From contig JBAMJV010002974.1 in NCBI GenBank assembly GCA_037951105.1, forward strand, positions 1 through 64,000: a DNA stretch of 64,000 nt. The letters are read 5' to 3'. Every line of letters begins with the position of its first letter. Position 1 is the first letter of the stretch. Positions 1 through 10,944 of this stretch are shown in pieces. The notes beneath the pieces were generated by a model. That model did not search any database, was not told the origin of the DNA, and was given only the letters and a program-made list of their open reading frames with translations. The position numbers and the translations under genes are program-made. Source of the DNA: Echinarachnius parma (lineage: Eukaryota; Echinodermata; Echinoidea; Clypeasteroida; Echinarachniidae).

Positions 1-1898
1 GATCTTTCATTCAATATGATAATACCCCTGGGTTCCAGAATTATCTTGGTCCAAGATGTAAACAATCATTTTTTATTTCCCCAATAAACCCAACGGAATT
101 AATTCAAATTACTAAACAATTAAAACTTAGCCATTCAGCTGGTCACGATGGTTTCTCTTCTTTTCAATTGAAAAAGATCATACATTTTATTGCAGAACCA
201 CTTTCTAAAATTTTTAATTTATCACTTATAACTGGAATTTTCCCCGAGACAATGAAGACATCTAAAGTCATCCCTGTCCTGAAAAAGGGTGACCCACACT
301 TAATTACAAATTATCGCCCGATATCATTATTATCTACTTTTTCAAAAATACTTGAGCGATTAGTTTATAAACGACTTTCTGACTTTCTTGATAAAAATAT
401 ATTATTATTTCCCACCAATTTGGTTTTCGAAAATATCATTCAACTGAAACTGCCCTACTTTACGCAACAGAATTACTTTACTCTTTCTTTGAAAAAAACG
501 AATATGCTGTAGGTATTTATATTGACTTGAGTAAAGCGTTTGATTGTTTAAGTCATGATGTTCTGTTGTATAAATTGAACCATTATGGTGTCCGAGGCGT
601 TCCTCTTCAGTGGTTCTCAAGCTATCTTTCTTCCCGTTGTCAATACACTACATATTGCGATGTTAATTCCCAAATTCTCCGTATTAAACCGGGTGTTCCG
701 CAGGGAAGCATACTCGGACCGCTGTTATTTCTTTTATTTATTAATGACATTATTAATTCATCTAATGTCTTGACATTTCTTTTGTATGCTGATGATACTA
801 ATTTATTTTTGTCAAATAGTAATCTAGACACGTTAATGGCACAGGCAAATTATGAGATGTTGAGCGTTTGTAACTGGTTCCATGAAAATGGGCTACAGAT
901 TAATACGTCAAAAACTAAATATATGGTGTTTGATTATCAGAGGGTGAAGAGGGTGTTAGAGACTCCACAACTTCAAATTGATCGTATAATTGTTGAGAAA
1001 GTTGAAAGCATTAATTTTTTAGGCGTTGTTGTAGACAATGAACTATCCTGGATAAAACACATTGATTATGTATGTAAAAAGACTAGTATGTATAATGGTA
1101 TGCTTTTTAAGTTACGCTCTAACTTGCCATTGAAATCCTTAAAAATGCTATATAAGTCTGTTATTCTACCACATTTTACCTACTGCAATTTGGTATGGGG
1201 AAGTGCAAGTAATTCACATTTAAGAAGACTCTTAATCTTACAGAAAAAAGCTATCAGAATTTGTTTTAATATGCATTTTAGAGCTCATACTGCACCTCTT
1301 TTTAAATCAATGCAGTTATTGAATATACTTGACAATGTATCATTTAATGTTGTTCTTTTTATGCATAAATTTGTACATCAACGTTTACCTAAAGTTTTTA
1401 ATGCATTCTTTAAAAAGCACTCAGATGTCCATGGACTTAATACAAGGGGAAAAGACAAATTTTATTTACCAAAACTGAACTCGTCATTTTTACAGCGCTC
1501 GATAAAATACCAGTGAGTTGTAGAATGGAACAAACTTAACTCAGATTTGCAGAATATTAATAATTGTACCATCTTTAAACGCATCTTTAAACTTCAATTG
1601 TTCACTAATTATTGAGTATCGACGTTGTGTTTTTGTTGTTGTTGTCTTCTGTACTTGTTATTGTTAAATGTTTAGGTTATGTTTCTTAGTGAAATTTCCA
1701 TGCTTAAAGTAATGTATACAAATAATTTCTTTTGTTTTGATTTTGATTCTGTTTACATGGGTTTGCCATTAACAAGCACTTTGCTTCTAAGGCAAATACC
1801 TGTCAATTTTTACACTGTACCGTTTTTATTATTGTATTTTATCTGAAATAAATGAATAAATGAATAAATGAAATGAAATGAAATGAAATGAAATGAAT
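1..1898 (+). mobile_element. 3' part of a non-LTR retrotransposon (LINE), decayed
   Basis: The window opens inside the second open reading frame of a LINE. Reverse transcriptase coding runs to about 1615, followed by about 230 bases of AT-rich 3' untranslated sequence and a simple-repeat tail of AAATG/AATGA units (about 1848-1898). A short tandem tail instead of a long poly(A) is usual for CR1/L2/Jockey-type elements. Directly after the tail comes AGGGTTTTCTGCAAGATG, which is the interior of a repeat seen again near 16000, so the LINE landed in that repeat. The 5' part lies outside the window. Confidence 0.85.
3..1615 (+). pseudogene. Non-LTR reverse transcriptase, frameshifted
   Basis: Reverse transcriptase of a CR1/Jockey-like LINE, which copies element RNA into DNA at the target site. 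In order: the NYRPISLLSTFSKILE motif (about 308-356), the DLSKAFDCLSHD motif (about 524-559), GVPQGSILGPLLF (about 692-730), the catalytic YADD (about 785-796), then the thumb and a C-terminal tail with a WNKL motif near 1527. Two lesions are visible. A frameshift near 404-413 moves the frame by one between the second and third RT motifs. A TGA at 1514-1516 interrupts the tail, after which the same frame stays open to a stop at 1613-1615. The copy cannot make a functional enzyme. The clade is inferred from overall motif style only. Confidence 0.82.
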
Positions 1899-1929
1899 AG
1901 GGTTTTCTGCAAGATGTAGGTAATAAGCA

Positions 1930-2095
1930 GTGTTGTAGTCGAGTCACCATGGTCCGAGTCCGAGTCCGAGTCCGAGTCACCATGGTCGAGGCTGAGGACG
2001 AGTCCGAGTCACGGCATTACGAGGCCAAGGCCGAGGCCGAGGCCTGGCAAAGTCGGCCTCGAGGCCGAGGCCGGCCTCAAGACCTCCAAGACTTA
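1930..2095. repeat. GAGTCC/GAGGCC hexamer-rich array, copy 1
   Basis: Runs of CCGAGT followed by GAGGCC and AAGGCC hexamers. About 100 bases from GAGGACGAGTCCGAGTCACG onward recur almost unchanged at 3498-3600, so this is one of two direct copies. Short proteins read through it (Arg/Pro or Glu/Ala-rich) are artefacts of the hexamer repeat. Confidence 0.75.
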
Positions 2096-2376
2096 GAATT
2101 TCATGAAAATGCAAAAGTATTTTCGAGATACTTCAGTATTACCAAATAATCGTGATCTAATCGATCACATGCCATTGCGTAACTTACTTTGCCTTGTGCA
2201 TACACAGCAAAACAAATTAAACAACTTTTTAAACAACCAAAAACGCTGTTTAAGCCGGTCCCTCTAACAACGCTGTTTAAAATTTTGAACAACCAAGATA
2301 TTCAAATTCTAGGGTGCGCACGCTGTATATCAGAGCGCTGCAGCGCTGTATGTAGGATCTTTGACTGTACCGTACT

Positions 2377-3268
2377 ATACACCGTGTCCCAGAAAAAACG
2401 AAACCGGGTTTCATGGCAGAAATTTTCTGTCATAATGAATAATTTAATTGATGATATATATATGCCTGGAAAGCTCTGTGTCTCTTCTTTCATTTGATGT
2501 GCAACTTATGGCACATACTTCAAGCATGACTGAATTAGAACAATGGAAAGTGGTGTTACCAATATCCAATTTGCACGCATAAATTTGAAGTTTGGGTGAG
2601 TTTTAAGAGTTGTAAACGTACTTATTTTTAAAAAGGACAAACACCACATAAAAGTTCATATTTTTATCATTTACATGACACCTCATGCTAAAAAAATAAA
2701 TGATTTATGCCAGAGAACGAGTACAATGAAAACATGCCTGATTTCTGCCCGAATGAGTGAAAGTTGAGTAAGAAGTCGCTCAGCTTTCCTGACTAGCAGC
2801 TGACAATGGACTTTGATGCATGAGTGAATTTACATAAACATGGGGATCAGGAAACAGGCTATATCAGGAAAGTTACTCATTTGGGCTGGAATCAAGCATG
2901 TTTTCATTTTATTCGTTCTCTGGCATATATAATTTATTTTTTAATCATGAGGTGTCATATAAAAGATAAAATTATGAATTTTCATGCGGTGTCTGTCCTT
3001 TTTCAAAATAAGTACGTTTACTACTCTTAAAACTCTCCCCAAAACATCACCCAAACTTGCAATTTCTGCGCGCAAATTGAATTTTGGTAACACCACTTTC
3101 TATCGTTCTAATTCAGTCATGCGTGAATTATGTGCCATAAGTTGTATATCAAATAAAAGAAGAGACACATAGCTTTTCAGACATATATATATCATCAAGG
3201 AAATTATTCATTATAACATAAAATTTCTGCCATGAAACCCGGTTTCGTTTTTTCTGGGACACGGTGTA
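2377..3268. mobile_element. Mariner-like foldback element with long inverted arms
   Basis: The left end reads TACACCGTGTCCCAG and the right end CTGGGACACGGTGTA. About 360 bases of each arm are inverted copies of each other (CGAAACCGGGTTTCATGGCAG region, GACACCTCATG region, GAGAACGAGT/ATTCGTTCTC region), with a short centre near 2745-2880. TA at both outer ends fits the TA target duplication of Tc1/mariner-type elements. No transposase is encoded, so it would be non-autonomous. Arms differ at scattered positions, so it is not recent. Confidence 0.75.
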
Positions 3269-3437
3269 TTACATCGAGAGATATCGATGGGTACGGTACG
3301 TACGTAGGTCGTAGCTGCGCATGAACTTAACTATCAATCGTATGATTTACATTTTTATGTTTTTTTTAATGAAATATTATTGGAAAATACTTCAAAATAG
3401 TGAATAGATGTTGAATCTTAAATTCACCAGATTCTAT

Positions 3438-3603
3438 GAAATCTTCCGGCCTCGAACCGGCCTCGAGTCATCGAGGCCGAGGCCGCATGCTACGAGGCCG
3501 AGGACGAGTCCGAGTCACGGCATTACGAGGCCAAGGCCGAGGCCGAGGCCTGGCAAAGTCGGCCTCGAGGCCGGCCTCGAGGCCTCGAGACCTCCAAGAC
3601 TGG
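3438..3603. repeat. GAGGCC/GAGTCC hexamer-rich array, copy 2
   Basis: Second copy of the purine-rich hexamer array. The block GAGGACGAGTCCGAGTCACG to CCTCCAAGAC repeats the block at about 1996-2092. It is followed by TGGTAATAAG, which continues the repeat interrupted at 1926. Confidence 0.72.
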
Positions 3604-3608
3604 TAATA

Positions 3609-4177
3609 AGTTAAAGGGGTATTCCGGGCCTGATAAAACCATTCGTTATTTGAATAAGCAGAATAAGAGGCATAATTGGTGAAAATTTGATCAAAATCAG
3701 ACAAGAAACACGAGAGTTATACCTATCTGAACATCATGTAGTAATGAGCGATCGTTTCAAAATTGCCGCCATATGCAACATCATTGACGAGCAACTCGCC
3801 ATGGCTTTAGTACATGAAAATATACTTATTTCTCATTTTCGTTGCTACAAATTAATTTTTCTCTGCTTGTTTTCACGAATTCATAGAAGAATATCGATGG
3901 GCCAACCTCTTTGGAATTTGTAAGCTCATAAATTTGCTTGTTATTAAGAAAATTTAAATTTTGTAAAATTTCCATGTAGAAGTCAAAATGGCTGCAGCTC
4001 GCAAGTGACGTCACGATCGATAGCAATTGCGAACGAAACTAAAAATCGGAGCAAAGTTCATCCTGTCATAACTTTTTTTTTGCTCTCCCGTTTTGGCTCA
4101 GATTTTCGATCATGATTCTTCATATTCACTTCATTTTATAGCAAACATCACATTTCTGGGGTGGAATTCCCCTTTAA
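3609..4177. mobile_element. MITE with TTAAAGGGG termini
   Basis: Begins TTAAAGGGGTATTCC and ends GGAATTCCCCTTTAA, a terminal inverted repeat. It interrupts a repeat whose uninterrupted form at about 16014-16034 reads GTAATAAGTTATAGTTTCAT. Flanks GTAATAAG (left) and AGTTTCATACCC (right) show the empty site. The interior has no convincing protein. It shares only its outermost bases with the TTAAAGGGATAGTT MITEs further right. Confidence 0.72.
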
Positions 4178-4259
4178 AGTTTCATACCCTGAAATATCAT
4201 TCTGATTGATCTACTATCTTTAAAGTTACTGTTGCAGAAAGTCCCGTTGTAATTAATTT

Positions 4260-4430
4260 AGGGACTATTATGGTCGTCCTAGAAAGGACTGTTGGTAGTC
4301 CTAGAAAGGACTGTTGGTGTAGTCCTGAGAAGGACTGTTGGTATTCTGTTTAGGTTAGTCCTAAAAAGGACTGTTGGTAGTCCTAGAAAGGACTGTTGGT
4401 AGTCCTGGAAAGGACTGGTAGGAGAGGCTC
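4260..4430. repeat. AGTCCT-AGAA-AGGACT hairpin array
   Basis: Tandem units of about 22 bases, AGTCCTAGAAAGGACTGTTGG, each holding a perfect 6-base inverted repeat around a 4-base loop. It is followed by CGAATAGTTTGACTATTCG, another small palindrome. The same array occurs at 14972-15040 and 16122-16340. Confidence 0.85.
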
Positions 4431-4597
4431 GACGTTTCGAATAGTTTGACTATTCGTCAGTGGCGTAGACAGGTTCTTACACCTGGGGGGATGATTTGCC
4501 GTTCACCGGACCAAGACCAATTGGTTCGCGGCCGAGACCACCTGCCGACATATTTCTAGACCAAGACAATTGCTTGAAAGTCCTCTCAGTGGCTCAG

Positions 4598-4626
4598 TGG
4601 GGGGGGGGGGGGGGGGGGGGGGGGGT
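4598..4626 (+). repeat. Poly-G run of about 28 bases
   Basis: Uninterrupted guanine run after CTCAGTGG. Similar G or C runs sit inside both composite copies (near 5929-5949, 6103-6140, 32017-32037, 32250-32264). They could form G-quadruplexes, and assembly length is unreliable here. Confidence 0.9.
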
Positions 4627-4679
4627 TAGATGTTAAGATGGTCGTGACCAGGCGGGCCGGAAGCAGTTTGGGATTTTTT

Positions 4680-5760
4680 TTGGGGGGGTTCGACCGACGT
4701 CCGCAGGGCACCGAAACCTGCTCCCAAATCAGCGATTTTTAATCGCCGAATTTTGAGGTCGCAGAGCTCGTAAACAGGTCGCCCGTAGATCGCTCGGGCA
4801 TCGGCAAACATTCGGTCGATATTCGGGCGACAATCCGAAAACTTTAGACCATTTTAGGCTTTAAAATTCGGACGGACACGGCAGAGCTGCGCAACTGCCG
4901 CACGGCCTCCTTGCGATACTTGACCGACCTACTCCCGTATCCCGCGCGACTTGTACAAAGTCGGGCGTGTACAAAGTCGGGCGTGCTTCGAGCGCGATCC
5001 GTGCTGGTGCCGGGCTTCCGTCGGGCGGCCGTCGGGCGGCTTCTACGGTCCCCGGTCGATTTATAATCACTTATGTTCAACGGGCGCCTCCCGAGCCCCG
5101 TCCAATATGTGACAGCGTAGATGTCAAGCGAAAAATACGCTCGACTCCCTGGCGGATTTAAAATTCGGCGACTCTCGGGCGCAGGCTTAAACAGGTCGCC
5201 CGTAGAGCACTGAGGCGTCGGCAAACATTCGATCGATATTCGGGCTGCTTCGGGTTGCGGACGTAGGTGACGTGCTAGGTGCGATCCGTTGCTGGTGTAG
5301 TCACATATCCAAAACGGAGCCCGCCCGTGCGAGGTCAAAAGGGCATTTTCGCCAGGAATACGGCCGGTATCTGCTCGATCACTTCTGGCTTCGCCGCGTG
5401 TTTTGACGGTCGGCCGACGTTTGCAGGGCACCGAAACCTGCTCCTAATTAAGCAATTTTTAAATGGCGAATTTTGAGGTCGCCCGTAGAGCACTGAGGCG
5501 TCGGCAAACGTTCGATCGATATTCGGGCGGCAATCCGACGTTTTTAGGCCATTTTGTTGGCTCTTACATTCGGACGGAGGTCGGCAGAGCTGCGCGGCCG
5601 CCGCACGGGCTCCCCACAATACTCGAACGACCCACTCCCGTATCCCACACGACTTGTACAAAGTCGGGCGTGCTACGAGCGCACTCCGTTCTGGTGTCGG
5701 GCCGCCGTCGATCGGGCGACTCCTACAGACCCCGGCCGGGCTCCTTCTGTCAACTCAGAA
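4680..5760. repeat. CG-rich tandem block, copy 1
   Basis: Repeated modules GACGTTTGCAGGGCACCGAA, GGTCGCCCGTAGAGCACTGA, CGATCGATATTCGGGCGGC and TGTACAAAGTCGGGCGTG recur at irregular spacing. Base composition is far more CG-rich than the surroundings, with many CpGs. Open frames on both strands here are by-products of high GC. The same modules appear at 16435-16904 and 31334-31850. Confidence 0.78.
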
Positions 5761-5869
5761 ATTTGGCCCTTGGGGTATTATACCCTGCATTTGAGATCCT
5801 TTAACATGAAATAGGAAATATGATGTATACAACGCCGAGTACATTTACAATTTTCGTGGCATAGACCAG

Positions 5870-6160
5870 GACCGGTCAATAATTTTCGAGGCCGAGACCA
5901 AGACATTTCTTGAGAATCCTGTAAGCGGGGGGGGGGGGGGGGGGGGGGGTGGGGTGTCCGTTGAAGATTTTCAAAGCCGAGACCTAGAATTTACAACATT
6001 TTTCGAGGCCGAGACCAGGGCTCTTCGCAAGGCCGAGACCATCGGTAATGACGGTCGAGACTGCTTTAATAAATGTGGTCTCGAGACCAGCTACAAATTT
6101 TAAGGGGGGGGGGGGGTTGACCCCCCCCCCCCCCCCCCTCCCCTGGGTACGCATATGCTT
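5870..6160. repeat. GAGACC-rich and poly-G/poly-C block, copy 1
   Basis: Irregular GCCGAGACC repeats interleaved with long G runs (about 5929-5949 and 6103-6114) and a C run (about 6121-6138). It matches 31960-32265, including the positions of the G runs. Confidence 0.75.
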
Positions 6161-6219
6161 GTAGGTAATTTGTATAGGTAGGACTGGTTCGTTCTTGGTT
6201 GAATTCAAGCCGAGAATTA

Positions 6220-7020
6220 GTCTCTTCTCAACGACAATTTACATTTTTTTGTTTTACGTGAGCATTCGTGGATTGCATATAGTATATCAACAAACTGTTG
6301 GGTCACGTAACCCAACACTTAGTAGACTTTGGTGACATGTAATACGTGATACGTGAACGTGATACGTGATACGTGACTGTTCGTTGCAAGCCGATCATTT
6401 CCCTATTTTTGATTATGTTGCACTCCGACATGGGGATAAATTGTTAAGCCATTCTAGTAATTTATTTTGTAATTTGAATCATAATAATATGTCTCGTCAT
6501 ACATAAAACCTTCGTGTGGTTGATTGGTCTCCGGTTTATAATGCACCTAACGTGAATGATTCGTTTGATACTTTTGTTGATACTTTTCCATGGATGACGA
6601 AATTACTTTTATGGTTTAATTACTCTGAAAAATAATCTGTACTATATAAGTCTGAACCTAGAGATAACTCAACATTTTAATATACATCCTATACAAATAA
6701 TCGTACTACACTGTTACCTAAAGCTTAGAAGAATTAGTATTTTACTCGGTTTCAGTTATTTCAAAAAGATAAGATAAATACTTGGATAACGATCAATAAA
6801 CATGATAAAGCTATGTGTAAAAATAAACTCCCTGTCAGTTTGGAGAAAAATTTACATAATGGTAAATTATAACAAGAGGGACGACTTTAGATTTAAAACA
6901 AGGAAAACTAGATATTACGAAAAAGGAATCCAAATGTTTGTTATTTGTTTACTATTTCTGTAACACACAGATGGTTCTATATGACTGATATTGAATGTAA
7001 AGTCTGAAATACAAACAGTA
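6220..7020. other. AT-rich non-coding segment shared with 32340-33170
   Basis: No gene recognised. It aligns closely with 32340-33170 (for example CAACAAACTGTTGGGTCACG, TCCATGGATGACGAAATTAC), with small indels. GATACGTGA is repeated three times near 6343-6378. It belongs to the composite repeat. Confidence 0.6.
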
Positions 7021-7257
7021 AAATTAATAATAATAATAATAATGCATTTACATAGCGCATTTTCCATATAAAATGTCCAAAAGCGCTGTTCAAGTTCAAG
7101 TTATTGAAAGAGGTGAATTTTCAATTGTTCTTTAAAAAGATTGAATGAAGCTTGGTTGCGGATGGTCAGAGGTAGTTTATTTCAAAGGTTGGGTGCTGCG
7201 GAAGCAAAGGCGTTATCCCCAAGTGTGGGAAGCATCTTGGCAGTTGTATGGTTCAGT

Positions 7258-8517
7258 AGGGGTCTTTCCAAAAGGTGACCCCCCCGATTTCTGACACCCC
7301 TATTCTGACACCCTTTTTTCCCATTCACTTTGTACACGGGTTTTTTTCCCTTTCCTCCGCTTTTTTTTTTCATGAGACAGTCTCTGTGAATGGTTCTTTT
7401 GCTTGTTAATATTCATTAGCTATTTAATCAATCTTTCATAAGGAGAGGCTTGGTCTAATTTCGTTTCTTTGATTGGCTTTTTAGGAGAGGCTTGGTCTAA
7501 TTTCGTTTCTTTGATTGGCTTTTTAGGAGAGGCTTGGTCTATTTTCGTTTTTTTGATTGGCTTTTTAGGAGAGGCTTGGTCGTTTTCGAATCTGAATATT
7601 CATTAGCTATTTGTGTACGTAGGTAAGGGATCATGATCTCGTCGTGCGAAAAATACGACGACCCGTTTTTAAAAAGTTCCTGAAAATGAATATTTTAGCG
7701 AGAAAATCATAAAATGAGTCACGTTTGTGATCTCTTAAATGTGCAGTTTGATGTATACCATTGAAGTGTTGAGAAACGGACGCATTTTGTTCTCACGATC
7801 AATTTTCAAGGGGAATGACAGAGTTGTTCGTTCTTTTGTTTTCAAGTTTATACCAGAGGTGCCGGTGCATGTTAGGCACAGCTGCTGCCAGGCGGCCGGC
7901 CCCACAGCCGCGTTCCCTAGTGCCTAATGCGAGGGTTGCAATGCTGAGGACATGAACTTTGACTTATGATGAAAGCGAGAACATGAGAGATATAAATATT
8001 AAACTGAATTTATATTACCGTATCTCCGCCCTGTACATGATCCATTCTCGGACTTCTTCACTGAGAAGAAGTGGCGTAATGACTAATAAGCTAAACATTT
8101 TGAGGGGGCAACATAGGCTGTCTAGGTATACCGGGCATAATTTCTGAGTAATTGACTTTACCTGCAATGAGAACGGAAGCCCAAACGCCGCTACCCGCTG
8201 TCAGTGCACCATCGGCTCCACCGAACTATCCGTATTCACATGTGTGTATCGTGTGGATCGACCCAATATACCTGTATGTACCGTGTACAACAACCGCGCC
8301 TCCTATAGGAGTCGCACCCCCGGAGCAGACCAGCTGGCTCCGATATACCCCGTCGCTGAGCGCCCCGCACGCCGCTACCATCGGCCTACGGCACCGGCGA
8401 CGGAAGCCCCGAGCTAGGAATGCACGGACCTGTGGAAGGGATGTCTCCTCGGAGCAGGTAAAAGCCTCGATCGGCCCAGCCTCGCCTGTTTCAAGGTATT
8501 TCTCACCTCTACCATAG
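7258..8517. mobile_element. Insertion inside LINE copy 1
   Basis: LINE copy 2 has only about 90 bases between TTCAGTAG and TTTGAAAGTGAGAATGAG (33405-33506), where this copy has about 1.26 kb. The segment includes C-runs, a threefold tandem of about 57 bases built on AGGAGAGGCTTGGTCTAATT (7441-7580), and a GC-rich stretch (8152-8500). No terminal repeats or transposase were recognised, so the type of event is unknown; it may replace as well as insert. Confidence 0.5.
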
Positions 8518-8813
8518 AGTTTGAAAGTGAGAATGAGAATCTTGAACTGGACTCTGGACCTGATGGGGAGCCAGTTGAGTTGACGGAGAACGGGTTTCAT
8601 GTGAGAGAATTTGGGGGATTTGGTGGCAAGTCTTGCTGCTGCATTCGATCTGGACGGCGCTGCAGCTTTTCAGTGTGGGTTGCAGTGGTACCATATATAG
8701 CAGGCTGTTGCAGTAGTCCAGGCGGCTAGTAACGAAGGCATGGGTGAGGGTGAGTAGTGACTTCTGGTCTAGATACTTGCAGATGTGACGAATGTTATGC
8801 AGGTGAAAAAAGG

Positions 8814-9485
8814 CTATCCTGCAAGTTGCTGTGGTTTATCCATGTTCAGGTTCTGGTCGAACACAAAGCTTAGGTTTGTAACGCTGATCGAGGGGGTGAT
8901 TTCAGCACTACCAATCTTAATGTGTGAAATGTTGATCTTTGGTAGCTGCTGCCTTGTTACAATCATGATAAACTCTGTCTTGCTGTCGTTGATCAGAAGT
9001 TTATTTATCAGCATCCATGATCGAATGTCACCAAGGCAGGTCTCCATAGCTGCATCCTCACTTCCAGCACGACCAGGCTTGAAATAGATGTACAACTGAG
9101 TGTCATCAGCGTAGCAATGGACATCCGGAAGATGCCTACCAATGACATCAAACAGCCCAGATGTGTATATCGAAAACAGGAGAGGGCCCACGCAAGACCC
9201 TTGTGGAACCCCACAGTTAAGGGCAAACTTGTCTGATTGGGATCCACGGACTGTCGCACGCTGACTCCTTTCGCTCAGATAAGACCGGATCCATTCCAAG
9301 GCATTTCCGGAGAGTCCAATATTGGTGTGAAGGCGTGAGATGAGGATGGAGTGGCGATGGAGCTGGTTGCAAACTGCGCACTCTACCAACTTTGACAGGA
9401 AACACAAGTTGCTTATCGGGCGGTAGTTCTTGAACTCACAGACTAGATTCTCCTTCTTTAACAAAGGCTTCTTTCCAGTAATCAA
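8814..9485 (-). pseudogene. L2-like reverse transcriptase fragment
   Basis: The minus-strand frame contains NYRPISNLCFLSKLVE, GVPQGSCVGPLLFSIY and the catalytic YADDTQLY, so it is the palm region of a LINE reverse transcriptase. Between the first two motifs a stretch is missing: copy 2 retains the SAFDTVDHSI motif here, while this copy jumps from CNQLHR to HSILISRL, an in-frame deletion of the segment holding the first catalytic aspartate. The C-terminal part (MKPVLRQLNWLPIRSR, read at 8600-8550) lies in another frame and then runs into the foreign insertion. Non-functional. Confidence 0.8.
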
Positions 9486-9500
9486 TGAAGATATGGCATT

Positions 9501-10547
9501 AGAAGTGATTAACCATTAACCTTCAATTGTTCGACTATGGATACTATGGTTACAAATGTACACGGTGGTACAATAAGTTACTCTTACGATAAACAGAATT
9601 TCCGTGTATTGCAAACCGATGGCGGCATGCTTCATGATATAAAAGGAAAAAATGAAGGTTATTGTTAATAACAGGAAGAAACAATATGTCATAATTTCGG
9701 AGCATTTCTTCATTAAAGTCCTAAAACAAGAATTACATTTGTTGGGGTAGCCTGTACAGTGTTCGAAATCGTACAAAATTGCTGTATTTGTCGATATCAA
9801 ATGCTACCTTCCTGTTATTACAACTTTTTGTTCAGATACGGTACACACTTGAATATTGCAGAGTATTGCTAACATAACTGGGCAGTTTTTCGAAAAGTAT
9901 TAATTTATTTTTCAATACAATTGTTGATTTATGGTGAATTATGTAAAATAATAATTTCCCATTGTTTGGAGAAAAAATGCCTTTGGGGCTTAAAATGACC
10001 GTGTTACATATCATGAAACCCATGGTATTTGGTATCAAATTATAGGAAATTTTATTGTCTTTAATATGATTGCAAAATCATGCTGATTTCAGGTGTCGTT
10101 TGGAAAGCAATAATACAGATACGCTAAAGAGAAGATGCATTTGCATTTCATGCAGGGACCTTTAATGAAGTTACTTTCGCCATGATTGAAGACCATGACA
10201 ACTCTGATAAATTTCAGTCCGTAGGTCTCAGCATTGTTTTGACTGTATCCGGAAGAAAGTTTCCTTGTGCCTTATTTCTATGAACAATATTTTCGCATGT
10301 TACCTTTTATTATATTCATAAAGGCTATATGTACACCACTGTAATTCATGTGTGTATTCAATATACTGTATGTTGTTTATGTTTTCCTTTATCAGATTAT
10401 GTGGTATACGAACGTTACTTCGATTACGCATTTACAAAAATAAACATTACTCTATTCTAGTTAAAATCTGTATATTTCAATAAAATAAGTAATATCTATG
10501 TTGCATTTAAAGTTCTTTTTGTATGTTACCATTGTCTCCTGCTGCAG
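9501..10547. other. AT-rich non-coding stretch upstream of the first lectin exon
   Basis: No repeat family, tandem structure or convincing exon was recognised. It is probably intron or 5' flank of the lectin gene. A signal-peptide exon may exist here but none could be supported. Confidence 0.4.
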
Positions 10548-10604
10548 TCCCACCTACAGAGGCCCCGCCTATTACACCAGCAACGCCAGCAACAAACACG
10601 CAAG
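10548..10604 (+). CDS. Lectin gene exon: short Pro/Thr-rich linker
   Basis: Flanked by a good acceptor (CTCCTGCTGCAG) and donor (CAAG|GTATGT). Read in phase 1 it encodes PPTEAPPITPATPATNTQ, a Pro/Thr/Ala stretch of the kind that carries O-glycans in extracellular stalks. The exon is 57 bases and symmetrical (phase 1-1). It resembles the longer Thr/Pro exons at 37198, 38161 and 41319, including the closing CAA-G before the donor and homologous intron sequence just after it. It is placed before the CTLD exons, which suggests a linker between a preceding module (not seen) and the lectin domain. Confidence 0.6.
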
Positions 10605-10944
10605 GTATGTCCGCGCAAGCGCCAACAACGCTCCTAATTGTATCTTCATACTCTGTAGCTAAGTTACTTTTCTTTATATTATTTAATATTGAAACACTTT
10701 AATTTTAAACAAATATTATTTGAAAAGTATCTCACTTTTCGAAGTGAAGAGTGCGTTAGTTAACCGGTTACTATTTAAGCCTCATTATTTGCCATAATAG
10801 ATTTGCGTTACACAAATCCGATTAAATTACAAAGAAAACGAATTAAAATTATATACTTTATGTAACGTTGTTCTAAAAAGTCATTTTAAATATCAAACTA
10901 GATTTGAACGGTTGTGTATGTCTTTGTTCGAATTGATTTACATA

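Larger units (their letters stand above)
4176..9490. repeat. Composite repeat, copy 1 (hairpin array, CG-rich array, GAGACC blocks, LINE)
   Basis: In order: unique-like flank TTTCATACCCTGAAATATC, AGTCCT hairpin array, CG-rich array, GAGACC and poly-G blocks, and a minus-strand LINE. The same order with closely similar sequence occurs at about 16040-16904 continuing at 31334-34373. The two copies are therefore paralogous over several kilobases. It could be an old segmental duplication or one large composite transposon family. Confidence 0.7.
7022..9500 (-). mobile_element. L2-like LINE, 5'-truncated, interrupted (copy 1)
   Basis: Minus-strand element whose 3' end is the (TAATAA)n tail at 7022-7044, followed by a GCGC stem motif typical of L2-group 3' ends. 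Reverse transcriptase coding lies on the minus strand to about 9485. Compared with copy 2 (33165-34373) it carries about 1.26 kb of foreign sequence at 7258-8517 and a deletion near 9350. The 5' end including any endonuclease is missing. Confidence 0.78.

Noticed and set aside
4260..4430. CRISPR-like array because of regularly spaced palindromic repeats
   Set aside because: Units are contiguous with no unique spacers, and the window is clearly eukaryotic.
4844..5661. Several Arg/Pro-rich open frames of 60-195 codons on both strands
   Set aside because: High CG content of the tandem block suppresses stops. The same modules repeat elsewhere with broken frames and there is no recognisable domain.
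8152..8517. 121-codon GC-rich plus-strand frame
   Set aside because: It lies in the foreign insertion in LINE copy 1, has no recognisable motif, and a longer antisense frame is only LINE RT running into it.
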